64,000 nt of DNA from an uncultured Flavobacteriaceae bacterium (GCA_947502975.1 CANNBV010000002.1:749251-813250); one strand, 5' to 3'. Counted from the stretch's first letter, positions 35,929-45,230 are shown. Notes: a model not told the origin generated them from the letters alone. Numbers and translations are program-made.

Positions 35929-36758
35929 AGCCAGTTTTTTTTATTTTTAATTATTCTATAAATTTCTATATGGTGGTTATAAACATTCTTAATTCGGATT
36001 TCATACTGATTTCCACGTTGCAATTTTTCTTGAAGTTTATAGTCAGTATAAATTTTAAGCCTATGGTGTTGTTTTTTTTCAGAACAGATTTCTGCGTTTA
36101 TTTCCCATGAGTCTTTGATTAGTCTTTTCCTGAATATGTTAACTATTAAAGTTTCTTTGGGCGAAAATTGTTTGTATTTGATTTCTGGTCCATCAAATTT
36201 TCTCCTACCAATTTTATGTCCTTCTATTGCAATTTTTCTGTTTTCAATTCCCTCATTCCTTCCCTTCTTTGATAGTTTGTCTGCTTCTTTATTTAGTTTT
36301 CTCTTTCGGTACTCTATTCGAACAGATTTTCTGACTTCATTACCAAGTTTAGTTCTGGTTTTGTCCAATTTGTTCAGCAAATCCCAATTCTTTATTTCTT
36401 TGCCTTCGTAATTTTTCCCCCCATTACTTCTCCATTCCTTTATTTTAAAAACACTTGTTCTATCAGTATCTTGAAGTGCAAACCTATCGGTTATCACAAT
36501 GATTTTTGATGTTTGAGATAAATCCAGCTGGTTTATTTTGATAAAGTCTCTCAATCCTTGAATTCCAAAAATCAAACCTGCCAATTCAAGTCTTTCAATA
36601 TTTGAGTCTACATAAATTCCGTCGTGTTCAGAGACATCTTCGAGTTCTAAGTATTCTGGAAATTTGATCACATAACCAATTCCTCCACTTGATTGAGAAT
36701 CGTACATCATTGAACCGTCGCAATGAATATAAATGGCACGATAATCAAATTTTTGCAT
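35925..36758 (-). CDS. RNase H-like protein with a C-terminal extension
   Basis: 277 residues from the ATG at 36758; a longer reading to 36818 would need a TTG start. Residues 1-170 fit the RNase HI fold, with all four acidic catalytic residues: Asp14 (IHCDGSM), Glu58 (ERLELAG), Asp91 (VITDRFA) and Asp160 (NKEADKLSKKG). NWDLL near 124 corresponds to the NxDLW helix. The last 105 or so residues (KQFSPKETLIVNIFRKRL, then HHRLKIYTDYKLQEKL) form an extra domain that I cannot name. It lies in the accessory stretch, apart from replication genes. Confidence 0.7.
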   Translation of the reverse strand: MQKFDYRAIYIHCDGSMMYDSQSSGGIGYVIKFPEYLELEDVSEHDGIYVDSNIERLELAGLIFGIQGLRDFIKINQLDLSQTSKIIVITDRFALQDTDRTSVFKIKEWRSNGGKNYEGKEIKNWDLLNKLDKTRTKLGNEVRKSVRIEYRKRKLNKEADKLSKKGRNEGIENRKIAIEGHKIGRRKFDGPEIKYKQFSPKETLIVNIFRKRLIKDSWEINAEICSEKKQHHRLKIYTDYKLQEKLQRGNQYEIRIKNVYNHHIEIYRIIKNKKNWL

Positions 36759-36897
36759 GATGTTTTCAAATTGGCTATAGCGCCTTATATAGTATCTGTT
36801 ATTCAGTAAATATAACAAATTTTTCCTACAAATAAAACCAAAAAATCCTGATAGTTTTCTATCAGGATTTTAATATTGTTATTACGAAATGTTACAA

Positions 36898-39519
36898 CTA
36901 AGCTTCGTCCATATCCATAATCAAATTCGCAATTAAAGCCGTCCAACCTGTTTGATGAGATGCGCCTAAACCTTTACCAGTATCACCATCAAAAAACTCA
37001 TAAAATAGATGTAGATTCTTAAAATGTTCGTCTTTAGTAAAATGTTTGTCTGCATTATCCGCATGGTATTGAAATTTACCATGTTCATCCGCTTCAAACA
37101 ATTTCACTAAGCGTTTGGTGAGCTCATTAGCTATCTGTTTCAGATTTAATTTGTTACCAGAACCTGTTGGGAATTCATATAGGTATTTGTTACCATAAAA
37201 GGTATAATATTTTCGCAACGACTGGATAATCATATAGTTGATAGGAATCCAAATAGGCCCGCGCCAGTTAGAGTTACCACCAAACATATTCGACTGGCTT
37301 TCACCAGATTCATATTGTATTTGGTGATACCCATGATGTTGAAACACAAAAGGATGCTTTTCATGATATTTAGACAACGACCGAATGCCATAATCTGATA
37401 AAAATTCATCTTCATCCAACAAGCGTTTCAATAGGTGTTCTAACCTAAAACCACGCATAATAGCAAATAAATAATTGCCGTCATCATTGGGCGCATTTAA
37501 ATTGGTAATCAATGACGCCAAATCTGGGCGCGTCTCTATAATTTTATTGGCTCTATGTCTAAAATCTTTGAGTTCTGTAAATAAATCTTCATGCATAATC
37601 TCCACCGCAAACATCGGAATTACACCTACCAAAGAGCGCACTTTTAAACGGTCTGTTGTACCAGAATCCATTTCAACAACATCATAATAAAAGTTGTCCT
37701 CATCATCCCAAAGCGAAATGTCTTTTTTACCAATATGGTGCATCGCCCAAGCAATATTTAAGAAATGCCTAAAGAATTTAGCAGCCGATTCTTCATAACT
37801 TTTATTGGTTTTTGCAAGTTCAAACGACATGCGTAACATGTTTAGCGTAAACATTGCCATCCAACTTGTGGCATCGGCCTGTTGCATTCTAGTAATGCCA
37901 GGAGGCATGTGGTTTCTATCGAAAACCCCAATATTATCCAAGCCTAAAAAGCCACCTTCAAACAAATCGGTGCCACTTTTATCTTTCTGATTGACCCACC
38001 ATGTAAAATTGATCAATAATTTCTGGAAGGCCTTTTCTAAAAATTCAGTATCGCCTGTGCCTGTGTTGTTTTTATCTTTTTCATACACATTCCAAACCGC
38101 ATAGGAATGTACCGGAGGATTCACATCACTAAAATTCCACTCGTACGCCGGAATCTGTCCGTTAGGATGCATGTAACTTTCCTTTAACACCAAAAGCAAT
38201 TGCTCCTTCGCAAAAAACGGATCTATCTCTACAAAAGACGCCATATGAAATGCTAAATCCCAAGCTGCATACCACGGATATTCCCATTTGTCTGGCATGG
38301 AAATAATATCTCTATTGGTAAGATGTTGCCAGCTAAAGTTTCTCATGTTAGAACGATGAGGTTTGCTTTCGCCTGGGCCACCAAACAGCCATTTAAACAC
38401 GTCATAATAATAAAACTGCTTGGTCCACAATAAACCAGAAAAAGCACTCTTTGCAATAGCCTGATGAGTTTCTGGAACTTTAGACGCTATGGTTTCATTA
38501 TAAAACGCTTCACATTCCGTAATCCTATCATGAAAAATAGCATCAAAATCTGCCCAAGGCCTGTCAAGTTTTGTCTTGCTAAGACGTACTCTTATTGTTT
38601 TTTCTTCACCAGCTTTCAGATTAAATGTATGCCAAACCGCCATTTTAGAGCCGTTCTTTTTCGGATTTACCGTGGGCTTACCATCCACCACATGATCGTT
38701 AATGCCATCTTTTACAAAAGGCACATCATTGTCAAAATTGTAGATGCGTTTGTTATTGGTTTCATTATCACAAAATAACTGTTCTCCGTCCTCATTATAA
38801 AAATAATAGTTACCGTTTCTCTTGCTTTTCGTTCTAGAAGCAGCACCCGAAAGCGATGTTATACTTGGTCTGTTATGACGTTTATTGTGTTTCCAGAAAT
38901 TACGAAACCAAAGGTGCGGTAACACGTGAATTTCGGCAGGTTTGTTACCTCTGTTCACTACAGTAACCTTCATTAAAATATCATCAACATCAGCTTTAGC
39001 ATATTCAATATAACAATCAAAATAGGCATTGTTTTTAAAGGCTGGCGTATCTAATAATTCGTACTCAAATTGATCTCGCCCCGTTTGATTTTCCCTCACC
39101 AAATCACCATACGGAAATGCATTATGCGGATATTTATAAAGGTATTTGTTATACGAATGCGTAGGCGAAGACACCAGATGAAAATACAATTCCTTAACAT
39201 CCTCACCATGGTTCCCTTGGTTATTAGTAAGCCCAAACAAACGCTCCTTTAAAATGGCATCCTTACCATTCCAAAACGCAGGCGCCAAACACAAAATTTC
39301 TCTAGAATCTGTAAACCCGCCAATACCTTCTTCACCCCAGCGGTAAGCATTACTTCGCGCTTTTTCATGGTCAATAAACTCCCAAGATTCTCCATGTTCA
39401 CTGTAATCCTCACGTACAGTTCCCCATTGTCTTTCTGCCAAATACGGCCCCCATTTTTTCCAGTTTTTGTAAGTGTCAGCAACGGCCAACCGTTGTGCTT
39501 CTATCCCTTTTTGAATCAT
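36898..39519 (-). CDS. GH63-like glucosidase
   Basis: About 873 residues from the ATG at 39519; the longer frame to 39570 adds 17 unlikely residues. It has no signal peptide, so it is probably cytoplasmic. The family is the MGH1/GH63 (alpha/alpha)6-barrel group: an N-terminal beta-domain with WGEEGIGGFTDSREI and FGLTNNQGNHGEDVKE, and a barrel with FSWQHLTNRD, EYPWYAAWDLAFHM, GQIPAYEWNFSDVNPP and NWRGPIWIPINY. Acidic catalytic residues are probably the Asp of AWDLAFH and the Glu of PAYEWNF. The sugar substrate cannot be read from the sequence. It stands alone. Confidence 0.85.
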   Translation of the reverse strand: MIQKGIEAQRLAVADTYKNWKKWGPYLAERQWGTVREDYSEHGESWEFIDHEKARSNAYRWGEEGIGGFTDSREILCLAPAFWNGKDAILKERLFGLTNNQGNHGEDVKELYFHLVSSPTHSYNKYLYKYPHNAFPYGDLVRENQTGRDQFEYELLDTPAFKNNAYFDCYIEYAKADVDDILMKVTVVNRGNKPAEIHVLPHLWFRNFWKHNKRHNRPSITSLSGAASRTKSKRNGNYYFYNEDGEQLFCDNETNNKRIYNFDNDVPFVKDGINDHVVDGKPTVNPKKNGSKMAVWHTFNLKAGEEKTIRVRLSKTKLDRPWADFDAIFHDRITECEAFYNETIASKVPETHQAIAKSAFSGLLWTKQFYYYDVFKWLFGGPGESKPHRSNMRNFSWQHLTNRDIISMPDKWEYPWYAAWDLAFHMASFVEIDPFFAKEQLLLVLKESYMHPNGQIPAYEWNFSDVNPPVHSYAVWNVYEKDKNNTGTGDTEFLEKAFQKLLINFTWWVNQKDKSGTDLFEGGFLGLDNIGVFDRNHMPPGITRMQQADATSWMAMFTLNMLRMSFELAKTNKSYEESAAKFFRHFLNIAWAMHHIGKKDISLWDDEDNFYYDVVEMDSGTTDRLKVRSLVGVIPMFAVEIMHEDLFTELKDFRHRANKIIETRPDLASLITNLNAPNDDGNYLFAIMRGFRLEHLLKRLLDEDEFLSDYGIRSLSKYHEKHPFVFQHHGYHQIQYESGESQSNMFGGNSNWRGPIWIPINYMIIQSLRKYYTFYGNKYLYEFPTGSGNKLNLKQIANELTKRLVKLFEADEHGKFQYHADNADKHFTKDEHFKNLHLFYEFFDGDTGKGLGASHQTGWTALIANLIMDMDEA

Positions 39520-39772
39520 ATACCTTCTATAAAATGTGCAATTTACAATTGAAACCACAATACATCGCACTTGTGTAAGTGCTTGTGATTATTGCGTTTA
39601 TGAGCAAAAATAATGTTAATTGTTAAGAAACGGTTAAGCCCTCTTGAAGTATTAACTATTTCATGTTTTTGATGCCTTTCTTTATCAATTCTCTCAAAAA
39701 AACAGCAAAAAAAATATGAAACACACAGTCGTAAAAACGGTTTTATATAGAAGTTGTTTATGATTTTTATGT

Positions 39773-39880
39773 TTTGGGCGTTCCCCCGCTTGTTCGCTGA
39801 GGCTCTCGAAGCGCGGTCGGGCTTTCGGCAGTCGCTCTCTGCGAGGAGCTTCAACAAATGCCTCAATCCCTAACGCAACT
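39773..39880. repeat. dispersed repeat, copy B
   Basis: TTTGGGCGTT (39773-39782), GGTCGGGCTTTC (39815-39826) and CAATCCCTAACGCAACT (39864-39880) repeat the three blocks of copy A in the same order and orientation, with shorter spacing. The two copies bracket the 32.9-39.5 kb stretch as direct repeats. Confidence 0.6.
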
Positions 39881-39918
39881 ACCTGCTTAGGCAAGGTGCA
39901 ACCCTAAACACTCTGCAT

Positions 39919-39966
39919 GTCAGTTCGAGTGATTTCGATGTTTCTTCGAAATCGTATCGAGAACAC
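39919..39966. repeat. palindromic unit related to the purL insert
   Basis: GTCAGTTCGAGTGATTTCG and CGAAATCGTATCGAGAAC form long mirrored arms around ATGTTTCTT. TCGAGTGATT and AATCGTATCGAGAA are the same blocks as in the purL insertion at 29357-29398 (opposite strand). Confidence 0.7.
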
Positions 39967-40010
39967 TTAGCGAGCAAAGAGAATACATTCACTTGAATAG
40001 GTTAGCGTTT

Positions 40011-40040
40011 GTCATTCCGCACTTGATGCGGAATCGATCC
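40011..40040. repeat. GTCATTC-type hairpin unit
   Basis: ATTCCGCA-CTTGA-TGCGGAAT is a perfect hairpin starting right after GTC. It lies just downstream of the cupin gene stop on the minus strand and might act as its terminator. Confidence 0.6.
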
Positions 40041-40043
40041 TAC

Positions 40044-40616
40044 CTAAACGAACCTTAGTTTATAGCGTCCACAAATTTCACTAACTTTTTCCATGTCTGG
40101 CGGTCCAGCAGGTAATTCAGATAATTCTTTAAACATACCTTCTAATCCAGCTGGAAAAATACTCAACATAGCTCTAGCATTTTCTTCTCCAACAACTTTC
40201 CAAGAATGCGGTACACCTTTCGGACAAAAAATAAGATCGCCAGCATTTAGCGTTGTCATTTTATCTCCAATGTTCATTTCAACTTGGCCTTCTAATACTT
40301 GAAACACTTCATCTTCATTTTCATGTACATGTGGCGGAATGGCAACTCCTGGTGTGTTGTTTTGTTCAATTAAGGTGTATTGTCCATTGGTGTCTTGTCC
40401 GGTCAATTTTATGTTTTGGTTATCCCCCAAAACATTCAGCAAATGTCCTTCGTTATTTTTTACAATTTTTGGTTGTAATACTTCTTGAATTTCAGCTTCC
40501 GTAGTTACTGCTATAGTATCATTTTTAGTTTCAGTTTTACAAGCGTTTACCATCGGCATTATGGATATAGTGCCAATGCCAAGAGCCGTAGACTTAAGAA
40601 AATCTTTGCGTTCCAT
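40044..40616 (-). CDS. exported cupin-domain protein
   Basis: A 190-residue protein with an N-terminal export signal (MERKDFLKSTALGIGTISIM) and a possible lipobox Cys at about 26 (VNACKTE). The cupin core has IPPHVHENEDEVFQVLEG (two His and one Glu as metal ligands), then DLIFCPKGVPHSWK with a third His. The substrate cannot be told: the cupin fold covers isomerases, dioxygenases and binding proteins. The downstream repeat at 40011 may terminate transcription. Confidence 0.75.
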   Translation of the reverse strand: MERKDFLKSTALGIGTISIMPMVNACKTETKNDTIAVTTEAEIQEVLQPKIVKNNEGHLLNVLGDNQNIKLTGQDTNGQYTLIEQNNTPGVAIPPHVHENEDEVFQVLEGQVEMNIGDKMTTLNAGDLIFCPKGVPHSWKVVGEENARAMLSIFPAGLEGMFKELSELPAGPPDMEKVSEICGRYKLRFV

Positions 40617-40749
40617 GGTATTGATAAATGGTTGGTTAGTAATATGTTTTGCTAACAGTTTAATGTATAGAACATTGTGTTAGCAAGGTAGTAAGTTAAT
40701 AAAAGAAAACGAAATTGTTATAAATCTGCTTCATGTTACAGGAGAAATG

Positions 40750-41610
40750 TTAAAAATAGGTCTTCAAAATAGAAACGACCGAACCATAATACGACCGCCC
40801 GAACATATTTAAGTGTACCAGCAAATAATACAGTTGATAGATCTCTATCCGAGCTGAAGTATGTGCTTCAACCGGAAAATAATTATAGTATGCTTCGTAA
40901 AACGAATCGCCAAAACCGCCAAACAACTTGCTCATAGCAATATCAACTTCGTGGTGTCCATAATACACAGCTGGATCGATTAAATAAGGCATGCCATCTT
41001 TTGCAATTAAATAATTACCACTCCACAAATCACCATGAAGTAAGGATGGTTTTACATCAGAAAATAGTGACTGCAATTGTGTTTTAATACGACTTGAAGT
41101 GGGGCATTCATTATCCTGAAGCAATCCTTTTTGTTTTGCTAAATCAAGTTGAAACTTTAAACGTTCATGAGTGTAAAAATCAATCCAAGTATCATGTTGA
41201 GTATTGTGTTGCTCTAAACTACCGATAAAGTTATCTAGATCTAAACCAAAAGTATTAGAAGCGCATTGATGTAGTTTTGCGAGTTGCTTGCCTAAGGTTT
41301 TAAAATCTTCAGACGTTGGCAGTTTAGATTCAATAAATTCAAGTAATAAAAACGAAGAATCTCCAAAATTGCCGTAATTGATGATTTTAGGCGTCTTTAT
41401 GGTTTTGCTTTTGGCAATCAGTTCTAATCCGTAAGCCTCTGTTTGAAACATCCTAAACGCGTGGGGCGCGTTGTTCAATTTTAAAAAGTAACTATTGGTT
41501 GGGGTATTAATGCGATAGGCTTTTGAGATATCACCACCGCTGACTGGACTTATATTGGTAATGGATTCGTTTAGTAAATCTGATACGTGTATTTTAAAAT
41601 CAGTATTCAT
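40750..41610 (-). CDS. fructosamine kinase family protein
   Basis: A 286-residue kinase of the aminoglycoside-phosphotransferase-like fold. ISPVSGGDISKAYRINT is the nucleotide-binding strand-loop, YFLKLN carries the ATP-binding Lys near residue 44, LLHGDLWSGNYL is the catalytic loop with the catalytic Asp, and YLIDPAVYYGHHEVDIAM is the DPA metal site. Such proteins phosphorylate ketoamines so that glycation adducts on proteins can be removed. It is monocistronic, with a long inverted repeat upstream at 41633. Confidence 0.88.
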   Translation of the reverse strand: MNTDFKIHVSDLLNESITNISPVSGGDISKAYRINTPTNSYFLKLNNAPHAFRMFQTEAYGLELIAKSKTIKTPKIINYGNFGDSSFLLLEFIESKLPTSEDFKTLGKQLAKLHQCASNTFGLDLDNFIGSLEQHNTQHDTWIDFYTHERLKFQLDLAKQKGLLQDNECPTSSRIKTQLQSLFSDVKPSLLHGDLWSGNYLIAKDGMPYLIDPAVYYGHHEVDIAMSKLFGGFGDSFYEAYYNYFPVEAHTSARIEIYQLYYLLVHLNMFGRSYYGSVVSILKTYF

Positions 41611-41632
41611 GATTTAAAAATAGCCATATTTT

Positions 41633-41707
41633 TGTCAACCTGAACTTGTTTCAGGTTCTCATTTTATTTGTATGATTAAGAGATTCTGAAACAAGTTCAG
41701 AATGACA
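41633..41707. repeat. long inverted repeat (28-bp arms)
   Basis: The arms at 41633-41660 and 41680-41707 match at 24 of 28 positions in reverse complement, sharing CTGAACTTGTTTCAG. The loop is 19 bases. The outer ends read TGTCA and TGACA, so it belongs to the GTCA-type palindromic family. It separates the fructosamine-kinase gene from the reductase-like gene. Confidence 0.8.
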
Positions 41708-41721
41708 AATATGAGAATATT

Positions 41722-42261
41722 TTATCTTTTTCGTTTATAGCAACTCTGAACAATCTGATTATAGAACACTTCCGTTTTTACATGTTCAAATTTTAAAGAT
41801 TTTGGTAATACATCAAATAATGGAATCCCATCTCCTAAAACAATAGGAATCGTTGTTAGCCTTAATTCGTCAATTAAATCTTGCTTCAAAAAGTTTTGAA
41901 CCACATTTCCACCATCAATATACAGGGTATTATAACCTTTGCTGTGAATGGTTTCTAAAATGGCAGTTTCGGTTCCGCTAAGCAACATCACTTTGTTTTT
42001 AAGATTTTCAGGAATTTCTTTTATAGAGTGACTTAAAACAAAAACAGGCTTTAGGTATGGCCAATCAATATCAAAACTAAGTACGGTTTTAAATGAGGTG
42101 CTTCCCATCACGATGGCATCAATCTCATCCATTAAGGCATTGTAGCCCATATCTAATTGGTCAGGATTGGGAATCATGTCTAACCAATCTAACTCGCCAT
42201 TTTTTCCAGCAATATAATTGTCTATACTTTTACCAAGAAAGACTATGTTTTTTGGTTTCAT
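41722..42261 (-). CDS. dihydrofolate reductase/RibD C-terminal family protein
   Basis: A 179-residue protein with IVFLGKSIDNYIAGKNGELD at the N-terminus, AIVMGSTSFKTVL in the middle and LYIDGGNVVQNFLKQDLIDE, the NADPH-binding block near residue 130. DELRLTTIPIVLGDGIPLF completes the RibD-C pattern. It is probably an NADPH-dependent reductase, but true DHFR or riboflavin activity is unlikely to be its role: genuine DHFR motifs are missing and no rib genes are near. It follows the lipoprotein gene by 23 bases. Confidence 0.8.
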   Translation of the reverse strand: MKPKNIVFLGKSIDNYIAGKNGELDWLDMIPNPDQLDMGYNALMDEIDAIVMGSTSFKTVLSFDIDWPYLKPVFVLSHSIKEIPENLKNKVMLLSGTETAILETIHSKGYNTLYIDGGNVVQNFLKQDLIDELRLTTIPIVLGDGIPLFDVLPKSLKFEHVKTEVFYNQIVQSCYKRKR

Positions 42262-42284
42262 AGAACCAAGATAATAAACAAGTG

Positions 42285-42815
42285 TTATTTAAGTACGTAT
42301 TTTACTGATGCCAGTTCAAATTTACTTGGTGGAGGACCAAGGTTGGGGTCATGAGGTGTTTCTTTATCATAAATAAGATTACAACTTGAATTAGCTTGTA
42401 TTTCATTACAGGGTGAGCTAGCATCGTTTGAATAACTTGTTGAAAATTGTATGTTATCTGAATCGATAGTCAATATCGGATTCCCTCTAACTATAAAGTT
42501 ATTTTCGTTATTCAATTTTATTTCAAATTGAAGCTTACTTGTATTATTTCCTGTATCAGCAGTAAAAACAAAATTTATAACTTCATAAGAAAAGTTCTTT
42601 AGAGCATTTCCTTCATCAATTGGTGTGACCGCTGTTGGCTCTGGAAAATCACAAGGAACTTCTTGTGTTTGTTCAGGGATAAAGGTTATACCCGATGGAC
42701 CACTGATAGTTTGTTCAAATTGTACGATGATGGTTTTTGTACAATTATCATCAGAAGGACAGGAAAATAAAAAAAGTAAATTCAACAAAAAACATAGCTT
42801 AAAGAACTGTTTCAT
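42285..42815 (-). CDS. hypothetical lipoprotein
   Basis: A 176-residue protein with a lipoprotein signal: hydrophobic residues 5-18, then LFSCPSDDNC with the lipid-anchoring Cys at about 19. The mature part is rich in Asn, Asp and Thr with a beta-sandwich look (KLQFEIKLNNENNFIVRGNP). I do not recognise the family. It lies between the methyltransferase gene and the reductase-like gene on the same strand. Confidence 0.6.
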   Translation of the reverse strand: MKQFFKLCFLLNLLFLFSCPSDDNCTKTIIVQFEQTISGPSGITFIPEQTQEVPCDFPEPTAVTPIDEGNALKNFSYEVINFVFTADTGNNTSKLQFEIKLNNENNFIVRGNPILTIDSDNIQFSTSYSNDASSPCNEIQANSSCNLIYDKETPHDPNLGPPPSKFELASVKYVLK

Positions 42816-42849
42816 AATAGATGTTTAAGGGTGAAACTATGTTATAAAA

Positions 42850-44064
42850 TTAAGATTTCTTTTCCAATAACGCCATATAAAACCCATCAAACCCATTTTC
42901 ATGAGCTAGAATCTTCTTGTCTTTTACCAATTCGAAATTTGCTCCAGCTTCAGTCTTTAAAAAGGCTTTTACTTGATTTTGATTTTCAGATGGTAATACA
43001 GAACACGTAGCATATACCATTTTGCCATTTGGTTTTACCATTTTTGAATATTGCTGTAAAACATCGTGTTGCACACCTCTAATTCTATCTAAAAACTCAG
43101 GTTCTAGTTTCCATTTAGCATCTGGATTACGGCGTAACACACCCAAACCAGAACATGGTGCATCAATCAACACACGGTCGGCTTTATTGTATAATTTTTT
43201 AATTGGTTTTGTAGAATCAATTACTTTTAAATCCACATTATGTACACCGTTTCTACGCGCTCTTATTTTTAATTTTTTGAGTTTACTTTCATAAATGTCC
43301 ATCGCTACAATTTGTCCTTTATTTTCCATTAAAGAAGCAATATGCAACGTTTTACCACCAGCTCCAGCACAGGCATCTACTACTTTCATACCTGGTTTTA
43401 CATCTAAGAACTCTGCCACCAATTGCGATGATGCATCTTGTACTTCAAACAACCCATTTTTAAAAGCATCGGTTACAAATACATTAGCGCGTTCAGTAAG
43501 TTTTAATGCTGATGGATAACCTTTTATGAATTCGGCTTCTATACCAAAATCAAACAGTATATTTTGTAACTTTTCTTTTGTGGTTTTTAAGGTGTTTGTT
43601 CTTAAAATAACATCTGCTTTTTCGTTTTGCATTGCTATTTCTTTGTCCCATTTAGCTTCTCCTAATTCGGCTACGCCAACTTCATCCATCCAATCTGGAA
43701 TAGATTCTCTTAGTTTTCTAACTTTTGAGAGTTCATCAAAACGGCCTTTTATTTTTCGAGTAGGTGTGCCTTCAAAATATTTCCAATCTGGTAACTTGAT
43801 ACCTTTTAGTGTAGCCCAAACCGCAAACATACGCCATAGATTATCACGATCAAACGGTTCTTTTACTTCGGCGATTTCAGCGTATAGACGTTTCCAACGT
43901 ACAATGTCATAAACAGTTTCGGCTACAAATCCTCTGTCACGTGAGCCCCAACGTTTATCACGTTTTAGTAATTGTTGGATGACCTTATCAGCATATTGAT
44001 CTTCATTGAAGATTTGTGTCAATCCGTCTATAACTGCAAAGCAAAGGTTTCTGTGTAATCGCAT
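42850..44064 (-). CDS. RsmB-like RNA (cytosine-C5) methyltransferase
   Basis: A 404-residue enzyme. The N-terminal NusB-like RNA-binding helices (about 1-130) are followed by the SAM-dependent methyltransferase domain: KVVDACAGAGGKTLH (SAM-binding loop near 233), VLIDAPCSGLGVLRRNPD with the catalytic Cys, and MVYATCSVLPSENQNQV with the second catalytic Cys. The closest described family is RsmB/NOP2, which methylates 16S rRNA C967. The target is inferred from the family. It is a single gene. Confidence 0.88.
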   Translation of the reverse strand: MRLHRNLCFAVIDGLTQIFNEDQYADKVIQQLLKRDKRWGSRDRGFVAETVYDIVRWKRLYAEIAEVKEPFDRDNLWRMFAVWATLKGIKLPDWKYFEGTPTRKIKGRFDELSKVRKLRESIPDWMDEVGVAELGEAKWDKEIAMQNEKADVILRTNTLKTTKEKLQNILFDFGIEAEFIKGYPSALKLTERANVFVTDAFKNGLFEVQDASSQLVAEFLDVKPGMKVVDACAGAGGKTLHIASLMENKGQIVAMDIYESKLKKLKIRARRNGVHNVDLKVIDSTKPIKKLYNKADRVLIDAPCSGLGVLRRNPDAKWKLEPEFLDRIRGVQHDVLQQYSKMVKPNGKMVYATCSVLPSENQNQVKAFLKTEAGANFELVKDKKILAHENGFDGFYMALLEKKS

Positions 44065-44613
44065 AATGTTTTATTGAGGGTGCAAATCTACATCATAATA
44101 CTGATTTATAGTCATAATTCAGCTATAATAGATAAAACTTATTTAGCTATTGGAAAAATAATAAAAATGAAGTAAGATTTTGAGTGAAATAACGTCAAAA
44201 TGTTAAAAAAAGACGATGAAAAACTTAGATCTAAATAAAATAAAACTTCTACTATACTTCATTAGCACTGCTCTAATAGTATTAAATGTTTTGGTTATTT
44301 ATGTTATAAATTTTTAACCTTCTTTAGTTAGTAAATATCAAGCATAGGTAGGCTATAAATACTAGTATTATAAACTAGCATAAATCACTATGTTTTCTTT
44401 CTTTTTATTTAAGTAAATTGTTGTGTTTTTAAATTTTATTTTAAAACGCAAGTTTTTATTTTTTTAGGCATCTAAACTGAAAAAGCTTTCATCAAAGCTT
44501 AGCTTTGATGTTTCTTTTGAAATTGTTATTCTCGCGAAATCGAAGGTTTATGAATACATTAATATAATGTCTGAACGAATCAATAATGTGGGAATCTAAT
44601 TCAAAATACGTAT
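44065..44613. other. 549-bp intergenic region
   Basis: It contains a possible small membrane-protein gene (44216-44317, separate entry) and a degenerate palindrome, GTTATTCTCGCG at 44525 against GGGAATC near 44590. It should also contain the promoter of the ECF sigma gene at 44614. No confident promoter consensus was found. Confidence 0.5.
44216..44317 (+). CDS. possible 33-residue single-pass membrane peptide
   Basis: An ATG at 44216 opens a frame encoding MKNLDLNKIKLLLYFISTAL followed by a hydrophobic run to VINF and a TAA. A charged start followed by one hydrophobic helix is typical of small membrane proteins, but so short a frame could be chance. A purine-rich AAAAAAAGACG precedes the ATG. 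It stands alone, 297 bases before the sigma-factor gene. Confidence 0.3.
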   Translation: MKNLDLNKIKLLLYFISTALIVLNVLVIYVINF

Positions 44614-45192
44614 TTGACGGAAAACGAATTTATAGCGGGATTACGAAACCATAACGCCAATGCGTATGGGAAGCTGTTGGATGATTTTCAGCAAAAAGTA
44701 TTTGCAACGTGTATTTCGTTTGTACCGAATAAAGAGGACGCTGAGGATATTGCGCAGGAGGTGTTTGTAGAGGTGTTTAATTCGATAGGGAAGTTTAAAA
44801 GCAACTCTAAACTATCAACTTGGATTTATAGGATTACGACTAATAAATGTTTGGAGTTTATTAGAAAGCGGAACACGAAAAAGCGATTTGGGTTTATGCA
44901 ATCTATTTTGGGAAATGAGATTCCGGTAGACAAGACAAATTATTTTACGGAGCTGAATCATCCTGGAATTATTTTGGAGAATAAGGAGAAGAGTGAGACG
45001 CTGTTTTATGCGATAAACCAGTTGCCTGATGCGCAAAAAGTAGTGTTTACTTTGCATAAAGTGGATGGGAAAAGTTACCAAGAGATTAGTGATATTACTG
45101 AGAAAAGTGTGAGCTCTGTGGAGTCTTTAATGTTTCGTGCAAAAAAGAATTTACAGAAGCTTTTAGAGAATTTTTATAAAAATAATAATTAG
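44614..45192 (+). CDS. ECF-type RNA polymerase sigma factor
   Basis: A 192-residue sigma factor with regions 2 (EDAEDIAQEVFVEVFNSIG near residue 48, STWIYRITTNKCLEF near 68) and 4 (SYQEISDITEKSVSSVESLM near 152). The start is a TTG at 44614: a TAA lies in frame at 44584 and no ATG or GTG comes before the conserved N-terminus. The next gene encodes a short membrane protein, the likely anti-sigma factor. The operon ends at the terminator after 46096. Confidence 0.88.
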   Translation: MTENEFIAGLRNHNANAYGKLLDDFQQKVFATCISFVPNKEDAEDIAQEVFVEVFNSIGKFKSNSKLSTWIYRITTNKCLEFIRKRNTKKRFGFMQSILGNEIPVDKTNYFTELNHPGIILENKEKSETLFYAINQLPDAQKVVFTLHKVDGKSYQEISDITEKSVSSVESLMFRAKKNLQKLLENFYKNNN

Positions 45193-45230
45193 CGCAAGTT
45201 TTTAGAACTTACGACATCTAAATCTTTGAT

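Larger units (their letters stand above)
39520..40043. other. 524-bp gene-free region with repeat debris
   Basis: No convincing gene. It holds copy B of the dispersed repeat (39773-39880), a palindromic unit shared with purL (39919-39966) and a GTCATTC-type hairpin (40011-40040). Open frames on the minus strand (39543-39894) follow the repeat and have no recognisable protein content. Confidence 0.7.

Noticed and set aside
39543-39894. Minus-strand reading frames upstream of the glycosidase gene
   Set aside because: They overlap dispersed repeat copy B and have the low-complexity, basic composition of translated repeats.
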